DNA of 64,000 nt from the NCBI GenBank assembly GCA_003112755.1, contig BFBT01000001.1:1860001-1924000 (forward strand), read 5' to 3'. The translations under genes and the position numbers were made by a program. The notes under the pieces were generated by a model, which saw only the letters and a list, made by a program, of their open reading frames with translations, was not told the DNA's origin and did no database searches. This document shows, piece by piece, positions 23,108 to 31,990 of this stretch (its first letter is position 1; each line of letters begins with the position of its first letter). This DNA is from Lawsonibacter asaccharolyticus (GTDB taxonomy: Bacteria; Bacillota; Clostridia; Oscillospirales; Oscillospiraceae).

Positions 23108-26032
23108 TTATGAACCCGTCAAGTTCGTACCTGACTCCTCATTCGCAATATTAGGTAAACGTGTTCTCCATTCTTTGAGCCATTTTAGAGTTTTTTCGGC
23201 TCCAGGATGGAGCTGGGCATATTTAGCAAGCAGGAACAGCTGCCACTTTGCTCGTATATAAGCGTAATGCCACTTATCGTATGCATAGTTTTTCAGTTCC
23301 GGCTCCGCTGCCCGTTCAAAGGTTCTCCAATCCACAAGTTTCCCTAATATCTGTTTTTCTACCTCACCCCCGTATAACTGCTCGGCGCTGGTCAGATACA
23401 GATCAACGGCCGTTTTCAGATTTCTTTCATATTTGGAATCAATTAAGTACTTTTGAATACCCTCCACGGCTTTTTGAAGCACAGCGTCCCGGATGGTTGA
23501 GTCTTCAATATATCGGGAAAGATCCAGTTGTAAACTGCACTGTGAGCATTGTTCATTGTCGTACAACCAAAACAACGCCGTGTTCCGTTCTTGCTCCGAA
23601 CAGTGCAAAAGATCGACTGCCAGGAGCGATAACAATTGTTGGTATAACTGCTCCCATTGCTCCCTCGCATCGGAGTCCAAGGTATGTTTCGTACGTGTAA
23701 AGAAAGTAATTTGACTTAAAAAATAGGCGGTCTGTAACGATCTTTTTTGCGGAGTTAGTTGCGCCAAAGTGTCCAAAACCTGCTTGTTGGACAGTTTTCC
23801 ATCTCTGAATAGGGAAAACATCCATTGCGCACACAAGAGTTGGGTATACAATAGTTTTGACTTCGAAGCAGACAGGAAAAGCCGTTCTGACCAGGGATAA
23901 AACGACATGCGAGCCGCCAAAATATCGAACATCAGCGGTGATCTACTGTTATCCAATAGCAAAAGGAACGCCGCAGGATCCAACTTTAACATTAGGCGAT
24001 AGCTTCCATGAAACCACCCGTTTTCCCGATACCAAATATGTCCTGCCTGATCGAATAGAATATCAAAACCTGCTCTGCTTACTGTTGCCCGATCATGAAG
24101 CAAGGCCCATAACGTGTATTCCGGCGCGTTGATGCCTCTTTGGTCATGCACCATACGCCGCTCTTTTTCTTCGGCAAAATCAGAAAACCACATTAGAAAC
24201 TCATCTGCAGCTCCATCTATATTTTTTAAGGTTTCTGCAACATCTTCAATTGACCATCGAAACACATTCGAGCATAGCTCTCCCAAGACTCGGCAAACGC
24301 CCTCTTTATCCTGTCCCCAATGACTCCATACTTCCGTAACCGCTACAGACAGGTTCTCCTTTGGAATCGTGTTTCTGCCATTCTCACAATATTCCGTCCC
24401 CAGCCACTCTTTCAAAGGTGATGGAGATAACTTCTTTTTATCTTGGGCCGTCGGTTTCACTGTAGAATCATACAGAACATCACAAATAATGCGCTCTTTT
24501 GGCGGTTTCTTTTCTTGGAGCTTGGCATCAAACATCTGAGTCAAATATTCGCATACTTCCAGAGCTACCTCATGCTCCAGCGGTGCAATGACAAAGGGGT
24601 AGTTCTGTCCCATCTTGTTCAAAGAATTGCTCAACAGAAATCCGTCAATATGTTGGTCATTATGGAACCGCAGCAAATACCGATCATGAAACACCGGTTT
24701 GTTCCCTCGCCTCAAATTGCGCACTGACAGCCGGCCATGGAGCAATTTTGCATTGCTAAACAGGAATTTTTCATACTCTTTGCAAATATCGGATGCTTTC
24801 CCTGTATCCGGGTCAGTCAGCCCAAGGCAGGTAATAATGTCAAGCTGCAGATTCGTGCGTGGTATTCTAGTCAATAATTTTTCTGCAGCTGAGACTGAAA
24901 AATATGGATCTGCAAGAATGACTCTGTCCACAGTACTATCCGCCAGATACTTACGTATTTTTAGAAAACTATCAATTTCTCCATCTTTTCCTGTATTCGG
25001 AATAAACGCTCCCAAACAACGTGTTTTCCGATAATCGGTTAAAAGCCTCCTTCCTGTTTCCAATGAGGTGTCAATTTCTGTGTGAAAGCTGCTTTTAACT
25101 GAAACCGTACGATCGGTTGTAACCCGATCAACTTTTTCTATTTTTTCTTCGATCTCTCTTTTTCGGTTGGAAGCTGACTGAAGTAATTTCTTTGTCCAAG
25201 CATCTCTGACATGATACGAAGACGAGTCAAAATTCATCTCCAGATTTACTCCAAGCATCATTGATAAATCACGGGCGAAAAGCAACTCTCCGGTTTCACC
25301 ATCCCATATCTGTACTACTACCCTGCTCATAGATTCCTTGGCCGTGAACTCCACAGAACTCTCCTCCGCAGGCAGCAGTTTTGTCTGATTGATCAGCCAC
25401 CGCTTACGATGTTCTGCAGCGCAATTTACCACCAATTCTCGGGAAAACACCTCTGTTTTTTGAATCGTTACTTTCTTTAATTCCAACTCCTTATGTGTCA
25501 AGATCTTAAAACCTGTGCCCAATGGAGCTGACTGATAGTGTTCAAAGTTTCCGAAGCGATGCCCCTGCGAAGAAAAATCAATGCCGCATTCCTCTTGGCA
25601 CCACTGTATTAAGTCCTGGACATTTCGGTACAGTTCCTTACCATCTGTCCCAAATGAATGGAGGATTTCCTGAAATAGTGCTTCCTTTTGCACATTCCAC
25701 AATTCCTTCAGATATGCGTATTCCACAACCGGACCATGCTGCCTTGAATGCGTATCATTGACCAGTACCATGGGCCTGATAACTAATTGGGGAGATTTCA
25801 TCGTTATCTTCGCCATAGACAGAGTGCTTTCCTGTGTGAGGCTTTTCTCAAAGATTTCCGCTTCATGAAAAGGTAAAATGGCTGTAAGGACACTTTGGTG
25901 TTTTTTTGATATCTCTCTCTGCTTCCATGTCAAAAAAGGCTGGTTTGTTGGGGAACTGAATCCGTAAAGAAGAACTTCCCCCCCAGCAGTAGAAAACAAA
26001 AGTAATTTAATAAAGCGATTTTCTCCTTGCAT
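23108..26032 (-). CDS. 974-aa protein with phospholipase-D-like active site, defence candidate
   Basis: A large single-gene protein I cannot assign with certainty. Residues about 365-480 form a phospholipase-D-like domain: VILADPYFSVSAAEKLL (370-387), then the active-site-like FHDRYLLRF (448-456; H449, R451) and DGFLLSNSLNKMGQNYPF with Asn472. This HxR/K form is seen in PLD-fold nucleases of defence and helicase systems. The N-terminal 350 residues and the helical C-terminal 450 residues have no motif I know; the N-terminus may resemble the VPA1262 family, which I cannot verify. A coiled coil lies at about 280-305. It stands alone beside a tRNA integration site. An antiphage nuclease is a reasonable guess, not shown. 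Confidence 0.6.
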   Translation of the reverse strand: MQGENRFIKLLLFSTAGGEVLLYGFSSPTNQPFLTWKQREISKKHQSVLTAILPFHEAEIFEKSLTQESTLSMAKITMKSPQLVIRPMVLVNDTHSRQHGPVVEYAYLKELWNVQKEALFQEILHSFGTDGKELYRNVQDLIQWCQEECGIDFSSQGHRFGNFEHYQSAPLGTGFKILTHKELELKKVTIQKTEVFSRELVVNCAAEHRKRWLINQTKLLPAEESSVEFTAKESMSRVVVQIWDGETGELLFARDLSMMLGVNLEMNFDSSSYHVRDAWTKKLLQSASNRKREIEEKIEKVDRVTTDRTVSVKSSFHTEIDTSLETGRRLLTDYRKTRCLGAFIPNTGKDGEIDSFLKIRKYLADSTVDRVILADPYFSVSAAEKLLTRIPRTNLQLDIITCLGLTDPDTGKASDICKEYEKFLFSNAKLLHGRLSVRNLRRGNKPVFHDRYLLRFHNDQHIDGFLLSNSLNKMGQNYPFVIAPLEHEVALEVCEYLTQMFDAKLQEKKPPKERIICDVLYDSTVKPTAQDKKKLSPSPLKEWLGTEYCENGRNTIPKENLSVAVTEVWSHWGQDKEGVCRVLGELCSNVFRWSIEDVAETLKNIDGAADEFLMWFSDFAEEKERRMVHDQRGINAPEYTLWALLHDRATVSRAGFDILFDQAGHIWYRENGWFHGSYRLMLKLDPAAFLLLLDNSRSPLMFDILAARMSFYPWSERLFLSASKSKLLYTQLLCAQWMFSLFRDGKLSNKQVLDTLAQLTPQKRSLQTAYFLSQITFFTRTKHTLDSDAREQWEQLYQQLLSLLAVDLLHCSEQERNTALFWLYDNEQCSQCSLQLDLSRYIEDSTIRDAVLQKAVEGIQKYLIDSKYERNLKTAVDLYLTSAEQLYGGEVEKQILGKLVDWRTFERAAEPELKNYAYDKWHYAYIRAKWQLFLLAKYAQLHPGAEKTLKWLKEWRTRLPNIANEESGTNLTGS

Positions 26033-26235
26033 TTTTTCATCTCCGTTCTCTTTCGGATAGCCATGTACAATACTTTCTTTCTACGACATTATAACATATT
26101 ACTACATCCTCCCTTCCAGAAACGAAATTCACCATTTTTTGAGAGCCTTGCTATGACAATCCCAATATGGCAGATTTAAGAGAAGAGGAAATATCTTTCT
26201 AATGTAAAATGTTCCCGCTGGCGCTAACAGACAAA

Positions 26236-26277
26236 AAGATGCCGGGGCAGCCTTGGAAAAGGTTGCCCCGGTATCTT
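26236..26277. terminator. Bidirectional terminator, mainly for the HxlR gene
   Basis: Stem AAGATGCCGGGGCAGCC / GGTTGCCCCGGTATCTT with wobble pairs and an 8-base loop. On the minus strand it is followed by T5 (ATCTTTTTGTC), suiting the HxlR gene that ends at 26279; on the plus strand by TTTTC. Confidence 0.8.
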
Positions 26278-26278
26278 T

Positions 26279-26605
26279 TCACATATTTTGTGCTTTATAG
26301 TTTTCGCCCCATGTCCACATGGCGTCCAGAATGGGCTTCAGACTTTTTCCCAAGGCTGTCAGGCTGTACTCCACCCGCGGCGGAACTTCGGCATATACTT
26401 TGCGGCTAACCAGCCCTTTTTCTTCCATATCCCGCAGCTGGGCGGTGAGAACTTTCTGGGAAACGCTGCCGATGGACTTTTTGAGTTCTCCGAACCGCTT
26501 TGTTCCCGGCATGAGGTCGCGCAGGATCAGGACTTTCCATTTATCACCAATCAGCATAAGCGTTGTTTCTACCGGACAGGCAGGTAATTCTTTCACTTGC
26601 TGCAT
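26279..26605 (-). CDS. HxlR-family transcriptional regulator
   Basis: A 108-aa winged-helix regulator with the HxlR signature CPVETTLMLIGDKWKVLILR and the later GSVSQKVLTAQLRDMEEKGL and VEYSLTALGKSL. A single Cys near residue 10 is placed as in redox- or electrophile-sensing members. The start at 26605 follows AAAGGAG by 7 bases. It is divergent from a PNPOx-type flavoprotein gene, which it probably controls. Confidence 0.93.
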   Translation of the reverse strand: MQQVKELPACPVETTLMLIGDKWKVLILRDLMPGTKRFGELKKSIGSVSQKVLTAQLRDMEEKGLVSRKVYAEVPPRVEYSLTALGKSLKPILDAMWTWGENYKAQNM

Positions 26606-26750
26606 AGTAGCACTCCTTTCCAATAGTTTCTTTTTGGTAACTATAGCACAATAAAGTGCTTACTTTACAATAGATACTTACGGAATTATTATAATTTTGC
26701 AAGATAAAAATTGCAATCCCCAAAACCCAAATTCCAATCAGGAGGTATTT

Positions 26751-27155
26751 ATGATGAATGACGTCGTAAAGTTTTTGCAGGAAAATCCCGTTCAGTATCT
26801 GGCCACGGTTGGCCGTGATGGTAAGGCCAAGTGCCGCCCCTTCATGTTTTCCGGCGAGATGGATGGCAAGCTATGGTTTTGCACCAACAACCAGAAGGAC
26901 GTCTACAAGGATATGCAGGCCAACCCTAACATCGAGATTTCTGTTTCCAGCCCGGCTTATGCGTGGATTCGTCTGAACGGCGAGGCCGTTTTCGAGAATA
27001 ATATGGCCGCCAAGGAGATGTGCATCCGGAACCCCATCGTCAAGGGGCAGTACGGCGAGGCCACCAACCCCATCTTTGAAGTGTTTTATTTGAAAGATGT
27101 CCATGCAGTAATCGCTGACTTTTCCGGCAATCCGCCCAAGGAGTACGACCTGTAA
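26751..27155 (+). CDS. Pyridoxamine 5'-phosphate oxidase-fold flavoprotein
   Basis: A 134-aa split-barrel protein (QYLATVGRDGKAKCRPFMFS, LWFCTNNQKDVYKDM, ISVSSPAYAWIRLNGEAVFE) of the kind that binds FMN or F420. AGGAGG lies 5 bases before the first of two ATG. HxlR regulators commonly sit opposite such genes. Substrate unknown; a quinone, nitro or redox-stress role is possible. Confidence 0.88.
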   Translation: MMNDVVKFLQENPVQYLATVGRDGKAKCRPFMFSGEMDGKLWFCTNNQKDVYKDMQANPNIEISVSSPAYAWIRLNGEAVFENNMAAKEMCIRNPIVKGQYGEATNPIFEVFYLKDVHAVIADFSGNPPKEYDL

Positions 27156-27219
27156 GTATCGTGCACACGGTTCCCCCCGGATAAATCTAGGGGAACCTCT
27201 TGATTTTGAGAGGCTTCTT

Positions 27220-27840
27220 ATGCAGACAAAAGAGTATCTGGAATACATTGTGGATCATATCCACTCTACCGTTTTTGCCACCGTGGACAGCCAAGGGCGG
27301 CCCGTCACCTGTGCCATCGACCTCATGGACTATGATGAAAACAGCCTCTACTTTCTGACAGCAAAGGGCAAGAACTTTTATGACCGGCTAAAAGCTAACG
27401 AAAATATTGCCTTCACCGCCATGAAGGGAGAAGATACCCTTTCCTGCGTGGCGGTGTCCGTACAGGGCAAGGCAAAGGAGATCGGGCCGGACAGGCTGCC
27501 CGACTTGTTCCGTAAAAATCCCTATATGGAGAAGATTTATCCTGATGTGCGCTCCCACAGCGCGCTCACAGTATTCAAAATTTACGAGGGAACCGGAGAA
27601 TGGTTTGACCTCTCCAAACTTCCTATTGAACGGGCCAGCTTCTTTTTCGGTGGAGCACAGGCAAAAGAAACCGGCTATTTTGTGACGGACAAATGTATTG
27701 GCTGCAAGCTGTGTTATTCCAAATGTCCGCAGAAGTGTATCGACATTTCAAGAAAGCCTGTGGTTATTCGGCAAGAACACTGTCTGCATTGCGGAAATTG
27801 CTTTGAAATATGCCCTGCAAGGGCGATTGAACGGAGATAA
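27220..27840 (+). CDS. PNPOx-fold protein fused to a 2[4Fe-4S] ferredoxin
   Basis: A 206-aa fusion. Residues 1-145 form a flavin-binding split barrel (HSTVFATVDSQGRPVTCAID, LYFLTAKGKNFYDRLK). Residues 150-206 form a bacterial ferredoxin with two CxxCxxCxxxCP clusters (CIGCKLCYSKCP and CLHCGNCFEICP). The combination could pass electrons between ferredoxin clusters and FMN in one chain. It lies 64 bp after another PNPOx gene and one base before the macrodomain gene, so it is probably in one operon with the ADP-ribosylation genes that follow. Confidence 0.9.
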   Translation: MQTKEYLEYIVDHIHSTVFATVDSQGRPVTCAIDLMDYDENSLYFLTAKGKNFYDRLKANENIAFTAMKGEDTLSCVAVSVQGKAKEIGPDRLPDLFRKNPYMEKIYPDVRSHSALTVFKIYEGTGEWFDLSKLPIERASFFFGGAQAKETGYFVTDKCIGCKLCYSKCPQKCIDISRKPVVIRQEHCLHCGNCFEICPARAIERR

Positions 27841-27841
27841 G

Positions 27842-28615
27842 ATGATGACGCAGGACGAGCGATTGATTTTTCTGCTCCGCGATCTGCTGGCAGAACGAAA
27901 AGAATATGAAGATATCCCGGTGCCGGATTCTCTCTCGGAAAAGCGGCGGCTTTTGCGCAGCCTGATGAATGTGCGTCCGCCCGTCCCGGTCCGTGAGGAT
28001 TTCTTGCGGGTGCAGGACGCTTACCTTGTGGATCGTCTCGCGGAGCGGGGCGTGACAAGGCTGAAAGACCTGACGCCGGTGCGTCCCGGCTTATATCTCT
28101 GGCAGGGAGATATCACTACGCTGGCGGTGGATGCCATCGTCAACGCGGCCAACAGCCAGATGCTGGGCTGCTTCGTTCCTTGTCACGGCTGCATCGACAA
28201 CGCTATCCACACCTATGCAGGGGTGCAGCTCCGCTTGGAGTGTGCCCGCCTCATGACCGGACAGGAGGAAGAACCTACCGGCAACGCAAAAATCACAAAA
28301 GCTTACAACCTGCCCTGCCGCTATATACTGCATACCGTCGGTCCGATAATTAGTGAAGCCGTCACACAGGCAGACCGGGAACTGCTGGCCAGCTGCTACC
28401 GCACCTGTTTGGAGCTGGCGGCGGAAACTGGGCTTGGCAGCATAGCTTTCTGCTGTATCTCTACCGGTGAATTCCATTTTCCCAATGAACTGGCCGCAGA
28501 AATAGCCATACAAACGGTGGGAGAATGGCAACGGCAAACCCCAGACAAAATCAAGGTGATCTTCAATGTTTTCAAGAACAGAGACTATGAAATCTACAAG
28601 CGCTTGCTGCGATAA
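27842..28615 (+). CDS. Macrodomain ADP-ribosyl hydrolase (zinc-macro type)
   Basis: A 257-aa protein. After an N-terminal helical extension of about 85 residues, the macrodomain reads LYLWQGDITTLAVDAIVNAA (ADP-ribose binding Asp and the NAAN-like NAANSQMLGC), then PCHGCIDNAIH with Cys/His as in zinc-dependent macrodomains linked to SirTM sirtuins, and ILHTVGP. Such proteins remove ADP-ribose from proteins modified by SirTM. It overlaps the sirtuin gene by 50 bp, which supports functional pairing. The usual GcvH-like and LplA2 partners are not next to it. Confidence 0.92.
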   Translation: MMTQDERLIFLLRDLLAERKEYEDIPVPDSLSEKRRLLRSLMNVRPPVPVREDFLRVQDAYLVDRLAERGVTRLKDLTPVRPGLYLWQGDITTLAVDAIVNAANSQMLGCFVPCHGCIDNAIHTYAGVQLRLECARLMTGQEEEPTGNAKITKAYNLPCRYILHTVGPIISEAVTQADRELLASCYRTCLELAAETGLGSIAFCCISTGEFHFPNELAAEIAIQTVGEWQRQTPDKIKVIFNVFKNRDYEIYKRLLR

Positions 28616-29447
28616 TATCGCACGGCTCAAACAGGAATTGGACACGGCGGATGCGGTGGTGATCGGGGCCGGTTCCGGGCTTTCCACTTCCGCGGGGTTT
28701 ACCTATACCGGCGAACGCTTTCAGAAATATTTCGGGGACTTTATTGCGAAGTATGGCTTCCGCGATATGTATTCAGGCGGCTTCTATCCCTTTGACAGCC
28801 TGGAAGAACATTGGGCGTATTGGAGCAGGTATATCTATATCAATCGCTATTTGGACGCCCCGAAGCCAGTTTATCAGGAGCTTTTGAAACTGGTGCAAGG
28901 AAAGGACTATTTTGTGCTGACCACCAATGTGGATCATTGTTTCCAGAAGGCAGGATTTGACAAGACGCGGTTGTTCTATACCCAGGGCGACTACGGCCTG
29001 TGGCAGTGTTCCAGGCCCTGCCACCAAAAGACCTATGATAACGAAACCATTGTCAAAAAGATGGTGGCCGAACAAAAGGATCGAAAAATCCCCAGCGAAC
29101 TGATACCCTGCTGTCCAGTCTGCGGCGCACCCATGTCCATGAATCTGCGGGCGGATGATACCTTTGTGGAGGATGAAGGCTGGCACACCGCCGCCCGGCG
29201 GTATGAGGACTTTCTCCACCGCCATGAGGGACAGCATATTCTCTTTCTGGAATTGGGCGTAGGCGGCAATACACCGGTCATCATCAAATATCCGTTTTGG
29301 AGAATGACCTATCAAAACGCCAAGGCAACTTACGCATGTATCAATTTGATGGAGGCATACTGCCCGAAAGAAATTCAAAAGCAAGCAATTTGCATCGGTG
29401 GAGACATAAAAAATATTTTACACCAATTATTTCCACACAGGAAATAG
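28566..29447 (+). CDS. SirTM-class sirtuin (protein ADP-ribosyltransferase type)
   Basis: A 293-aa NAD-dependent Sir2-fold protein. It has GAGSGLSTSAGFTYTG for NAD binding and TTNVDHCFQKAGF. In FYTQGDYGLWQC a Gln stands where deacetylase sirtuins have the catalytic His, as described for class M sirtuins that ADP-ribosylate lipoylated GcvH-like proteins. A zinc ribbon CCPVCGAPM follows. AAGGTGA supports the start at 28566; 28587 is the alternative. The adjacent macrodomain gene would reverse the modification. The acceptor protein here is unknown. Confidence 0.9.
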   Translation: MFSRTETMKSTSACCDNIARLKQELDTADAVVIGAGSGLSTSAGFTYTGERFQKYFGDFIAKYGFRDMYSGGFYPFDSLEEHWAYWSRYIYINRYLDAPKPVYQELLKLVQGKDYFVLTTNVDHCFQKAGFDKTRLFYTQGDYGLWQCSRPCHQKTYDNETIVKKMVAEQKDRKIPSELIPCCPVCGAPMSMNLRADDTFVEDEGWHTAARRYEDFLHRHEGQHILFLELGVGGNTPVIIKYPFWRMTYQNAKATYACINLMEAYCPKEIQKQAICIGGDIKNILHQLFPHRK

Positions 29448-29593
29448 CAAAGCCAGCCGAGCCAGTCAACGGTCAAGATGAACGGGCTACACCCGCCGTT
29501 GACAGCCCCGCCCGCCTTGCTAGTAGGAAATCAAGGGGCGACAGCAAGGGGTGCTGCCGCCCCGCACTATTATTCAGAGAGGGGGGAATTTCA

Positions 29594-30016
29594 ATGACCG
29601 AGATTGAATCCTATCAAGAGTACATCCGGCTCAGGCACAACGCCTTTTGTAAAACCGTCATTCGGTATGCCGCCATTGGGAAAATCATACGGCTGCGGCA
29701 GAAATAGAAACGGGAAATTTCCCTTGACTATCTGACAAATGTGAAGTTTGTCCAATTTGCCGAGCTGGAGCTGGATGAAGAACACCCCTTTACCGTCTGC
29801 GGCCAAACCATCCTATTGAGCAACGCCGCCCTTGCCGACGCGATCTCTGCTTTGCCGGAGCAGACACAGGAAGAAATCCTGCGCTATTACTTTCTGCGCC
29901 AGCCGCAGCGCGTGATCGGCGCGTGTATTGGCCGGTCATGCAGCACAGCGGGGCGGCATATCCAGACTGCCTTGCAGAAACTGCGGGAGAAAATGGAGAG
30001 GTGCCGCCATGAGTAA
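29594..30016 (+). pseudogene. Sigma-70-like element gene with an in-frame amber stop
   Basis: The frame runs MTEIESYQEYIRLRHNAF up to RLRQK, then TAG at 29705-29707, and continues in the same frame with KREISLDYLTNVKFVQFAEL, then a region-4-like helix-turn-helix (LPEQTQEEILRYYFLRQPQR). Homologues of this conjugative-element sigma protein have, as I recall, a Trp at this place, so TGG to TAG is likely. The stop separates a 37-aa stub from a 103-codon remainder. It overlaps the next gene by 8 bp. Confidence 0.75.
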
Positions 30017-30221
30017 ACTTCTCCCCTATGAAACCATTGTCAAAGCCTGTGAGGGCGACCCGGAAGCCGTGAACGCCGTTCTGCTCCACTACGCCGGATA
30101 TATCCGCTATTTCTCCAAGGTGAACGGACAGGTCAATGCCGAGGTTGAGGACTATGTGAAACAACGGTTAATTGACTGTCAATTCAAGTTCCGGCTTGAC
30201 GAACCGCCGGACAAGCCATAA
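30009..30221 (+). CDS. HTH_16-type small regulator of conjugative elements
   Basis: A 70-aa protein (YETIVKACEGDPEAVNAVLL, then HYAGYIRYFSKVNGQVN, EDYVKQRLIDCQFKFRLDEP) of the helix-turn-helix group found after the sigma-like gene in Tn916-like and related elements. It overlaps the broken sigma gene by 8 bp. It probably regulates mobilization genes. Confidence 0.8.
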   Translation: MSKLLPYETIVKACEGDPEAVNAVLLHYAGYIRYFSKVNGQVNAEVEDYVKQRLIDCQFKFRLDEPPDKP

Positions 30222-30321
30222 AAACTGAATACCAGCCGCCACCAGCGCGGCCAGCGAAAGCAGTAAGTCTTGAATGAACTGCTCCCCGTCAAGAGGACAG
30301 AGAAAAAATATAAAATTTTCC

Positions 30322-30353
30322 CGGCCAGCAGCTAAATGTTGCTGGCCGCTTTT
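30322..30353 (+). terminator. Terminator after the HTH_16 gene
   Basis: Stem CGGCCAGCA (30322-30330) / TGCTGGCCG (30340-30348) followed by CTTTTTA. It lies at the very edge of the IS3-type transposase gene, whose stop codon begins here. Confidence 0.85.
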
Positions 30354-31243
30354 TATGCAGCAAGGCACAACTTGTGTTTTTCTATCGGCGTCAGTACACC
30401 CAAGTTACGCTGGACTCTTCTGGTGTTGTAATAACGGATGTAGCACTCAATCATTTGCACGAGTTCCTGTTTGCTGGTGAAACGCTTGCCGTAATAGCGT
30501 TCCCGTTTCAAAATGCCCCAGAATCCTTCCATAGGTCCATTGTCAATGCAGTGAGCCACACGGGACATACTCTGAGTCATTCCAGCCTGTACGAGTTTGT
30601 GGTGGAAGGCTCTGCCTGTGTATTGGAAACCTCTATCGCTGTGGAACAGCGGGTGGGCATCTGGATTCGCCTTAACAGCTTTGTCAAAGGTTTTGTAAAC
30701 GAGTGGATTATCATTGCGCTCACTGAGCACATAGGATACGATGCGCCGGTCACAAAGATCCAGAATGGCACTTAGATAGAGTTTATGTACTTCCATGCCA
30801 TCATACCATTTGAACTCTGTCACATCAGTAAGCCATTTCTCATTCGGCTTCTCCGCATAGAATTGGCGATTCAGCAGATTTTCAGCAAGATACTGAGGGT
30901 TCTTTGCCCGCCTTGTGCAGCCGCGGTTATTGTACTTCACAGTGGATCTTATATCTTTGGCTCGGCAGATGCGTAGCACCCTCTTGTCATTGACATAGAT
31001 ACCATGGTCATGACGCAGATCGTCATTCAATCTCCGGTAACCTTTATCTGGACTTTCTGAATGGATTTTCTCAATCTTGTCGGCCAACTGTTCGTTCTCC
31101 TTTACTCTGTGGCTTAGCTTTCCGGAAGCCCATTTGTAGTAAGCAGAACGGGATACATGAAGAAGGTCACAGGCTGTCTCAACAGCAACCCCTTGTTCTT
31201 CGTGACACTCTCGAATGGCTATATAAGTATGTCGTTGTCTTAC
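30353..31243 (-). CDS. IS3-family transposase OrfB (integrase core)
   Basis: DDE transposase of the rve/IS150 type. The catalytic motifs are KWLTDVTEFKW (D), LFHSDRGFQYTG (D) and MEGFWGILKRERY (E). The frame in -1 relation to orfA is open from 31243 and reads VRQRHTYIAIRECHEEQGV, then LLHVSRSAYYKWASGK, so production by -1 frameshifting from orfA is likely; an internal ATG at 31087 is the first regular start. The catalytic core is intact. Confidence 0.9.
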   Translation of the reverse strand, partial: VRQRHTYIAIRECHEEQGVAVETACDLLHVSRSAYYKWASGKLSHRVKENEQLADKIEKIHSESPDKGYRRLNDDLRHDHGIYVNDKRVLRICRAKDIRSTVKYNNRGCTRRAKNPQYLAENLLNRQFYAEKPNEKWLTDVTEFKWYDGMEVHKLYLSAILDLCDRRIVSYVLSERNDNPLVYKTFDKAVKANPDAHPLFHSDRGFQYTGRAFHHKLVQAGMTQSMSRVAHCIDNGPMEGFWGILKRERYYGKRFTSKQELVQMIECYIRYYNTRRVQRNLGVLTPIEKHKLCLAA

Positions 31244-31938
31244 TTCTGAAAGGCATCCCTCCTCTCTACTTCGTCCAATTTTTTTAACAGTGCATTCTCC
31301 ATTTCCGCCAGATACAGTTTATGTTTGAGCTGCTCAATCTCAATTTGTGCCTGTTCCAGCTCGGTACGGGGAGTTTGGTCCTTCTTGCGCTGTCCACGCC
31401 GGTCTTGTAATCCTGCTTCTCCCATCTGTTCAAAACGAAGTGTCCAAGTACGAACTTGTTGGTAGCTTACCTGGTATTTTAAGGCTATTTCTCCGTAGTT
31501 TTTCCCTATAGCGATACATTCCCTGACGATTTGAACTCGTTCCTCAAATGTGGTTTCTCGTCCTTGCTTCATGTAACTTCCTCCTCCAGAAAACTTTGTA
31601 GAGTTGAAATCTCCATGAGCATTATACACCTTTATCCAGTTGCTGAGTTGACGATCATTTCGCAACTTATATTTTTTGCTGATTTCTTCGAGACTTCCCA
31701 CCCCGGATAAGTATTCTAGCACCGCCTTTAACTTTAGTTCTGGCGGATAGACACGATTTTTCTGATATGGTAAAAATCCAGCCGCCCCTTCTGTCTCATA
31801 TCGTGCACTCCATCTATAAATCGTCGTTGTCCCAACTCCTGCATCCCGGGCCGCCTGAACTAAGCTTATTTCCCCTTGCTGGTACTTCTTGATAATCTCG
31901 ACTTTTTCTTCTGTGTTTAGTTTACCTTTTTGTGACAT
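31240..31938 (-). CDS. IS3-family transposase OrfA (helix-turn-helix)
   Basis: A 232-aa protein with two helix-turn-helix units: VQAARDAGVGTTTIYRWSAR near the start and YGEIALKYQVSYQQVRTWTL in the middle, then a leucine-zipper coiled coil (QAQIEIEQLKHKLYLAEMEN). The ATG at 31938 follows AAGGGAG. It overlaps the orfB frame at its 3' end, as usual for IS3. Confidence 0.9.
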   Translation of the reverse strand: MSQKGKLNTEEKVEIIKKYQQGEISLVQAARDAGVGTTTIYRWSARYETEGAAGFLPYQKNRVYPPELKLKAVLEYLSGVGSLEEISKKYKLRNDRQLSNWIKVYNAHGDFNSTKFSGGGSYMKQGRETTFEERVQIVRECIAIGKNYGEIALKYQVSYQQVRTWTLRFEQMGEAGLQDRRGQRKKDQTPRTELEQAQIEIEQLKHKLYLAEMENALLKKLDEVERRDAFQK

Positions 31939-31990
31939 AGAATTGCTCCCTTCATGATAACAGTTTGTTTTTTCACTGTCTCTCATAAAG

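Larger units (their letters stand above)
30353..31990 (-). mobile_element. IS3-family insertion sequence (IS150-like)
   Basis: Two overlapping transposase genes, orfA (31240-31938) and orfB (to 30353), on the minus strand. Clear terminal inverted repeats and a target duplication were not found by eye: the right side near 31987-32010 has CATAAAGGGAGCATATCA, but no counterpart was seen beside the orfB stop, so the left end may be truncated. Confidence 0.75.
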
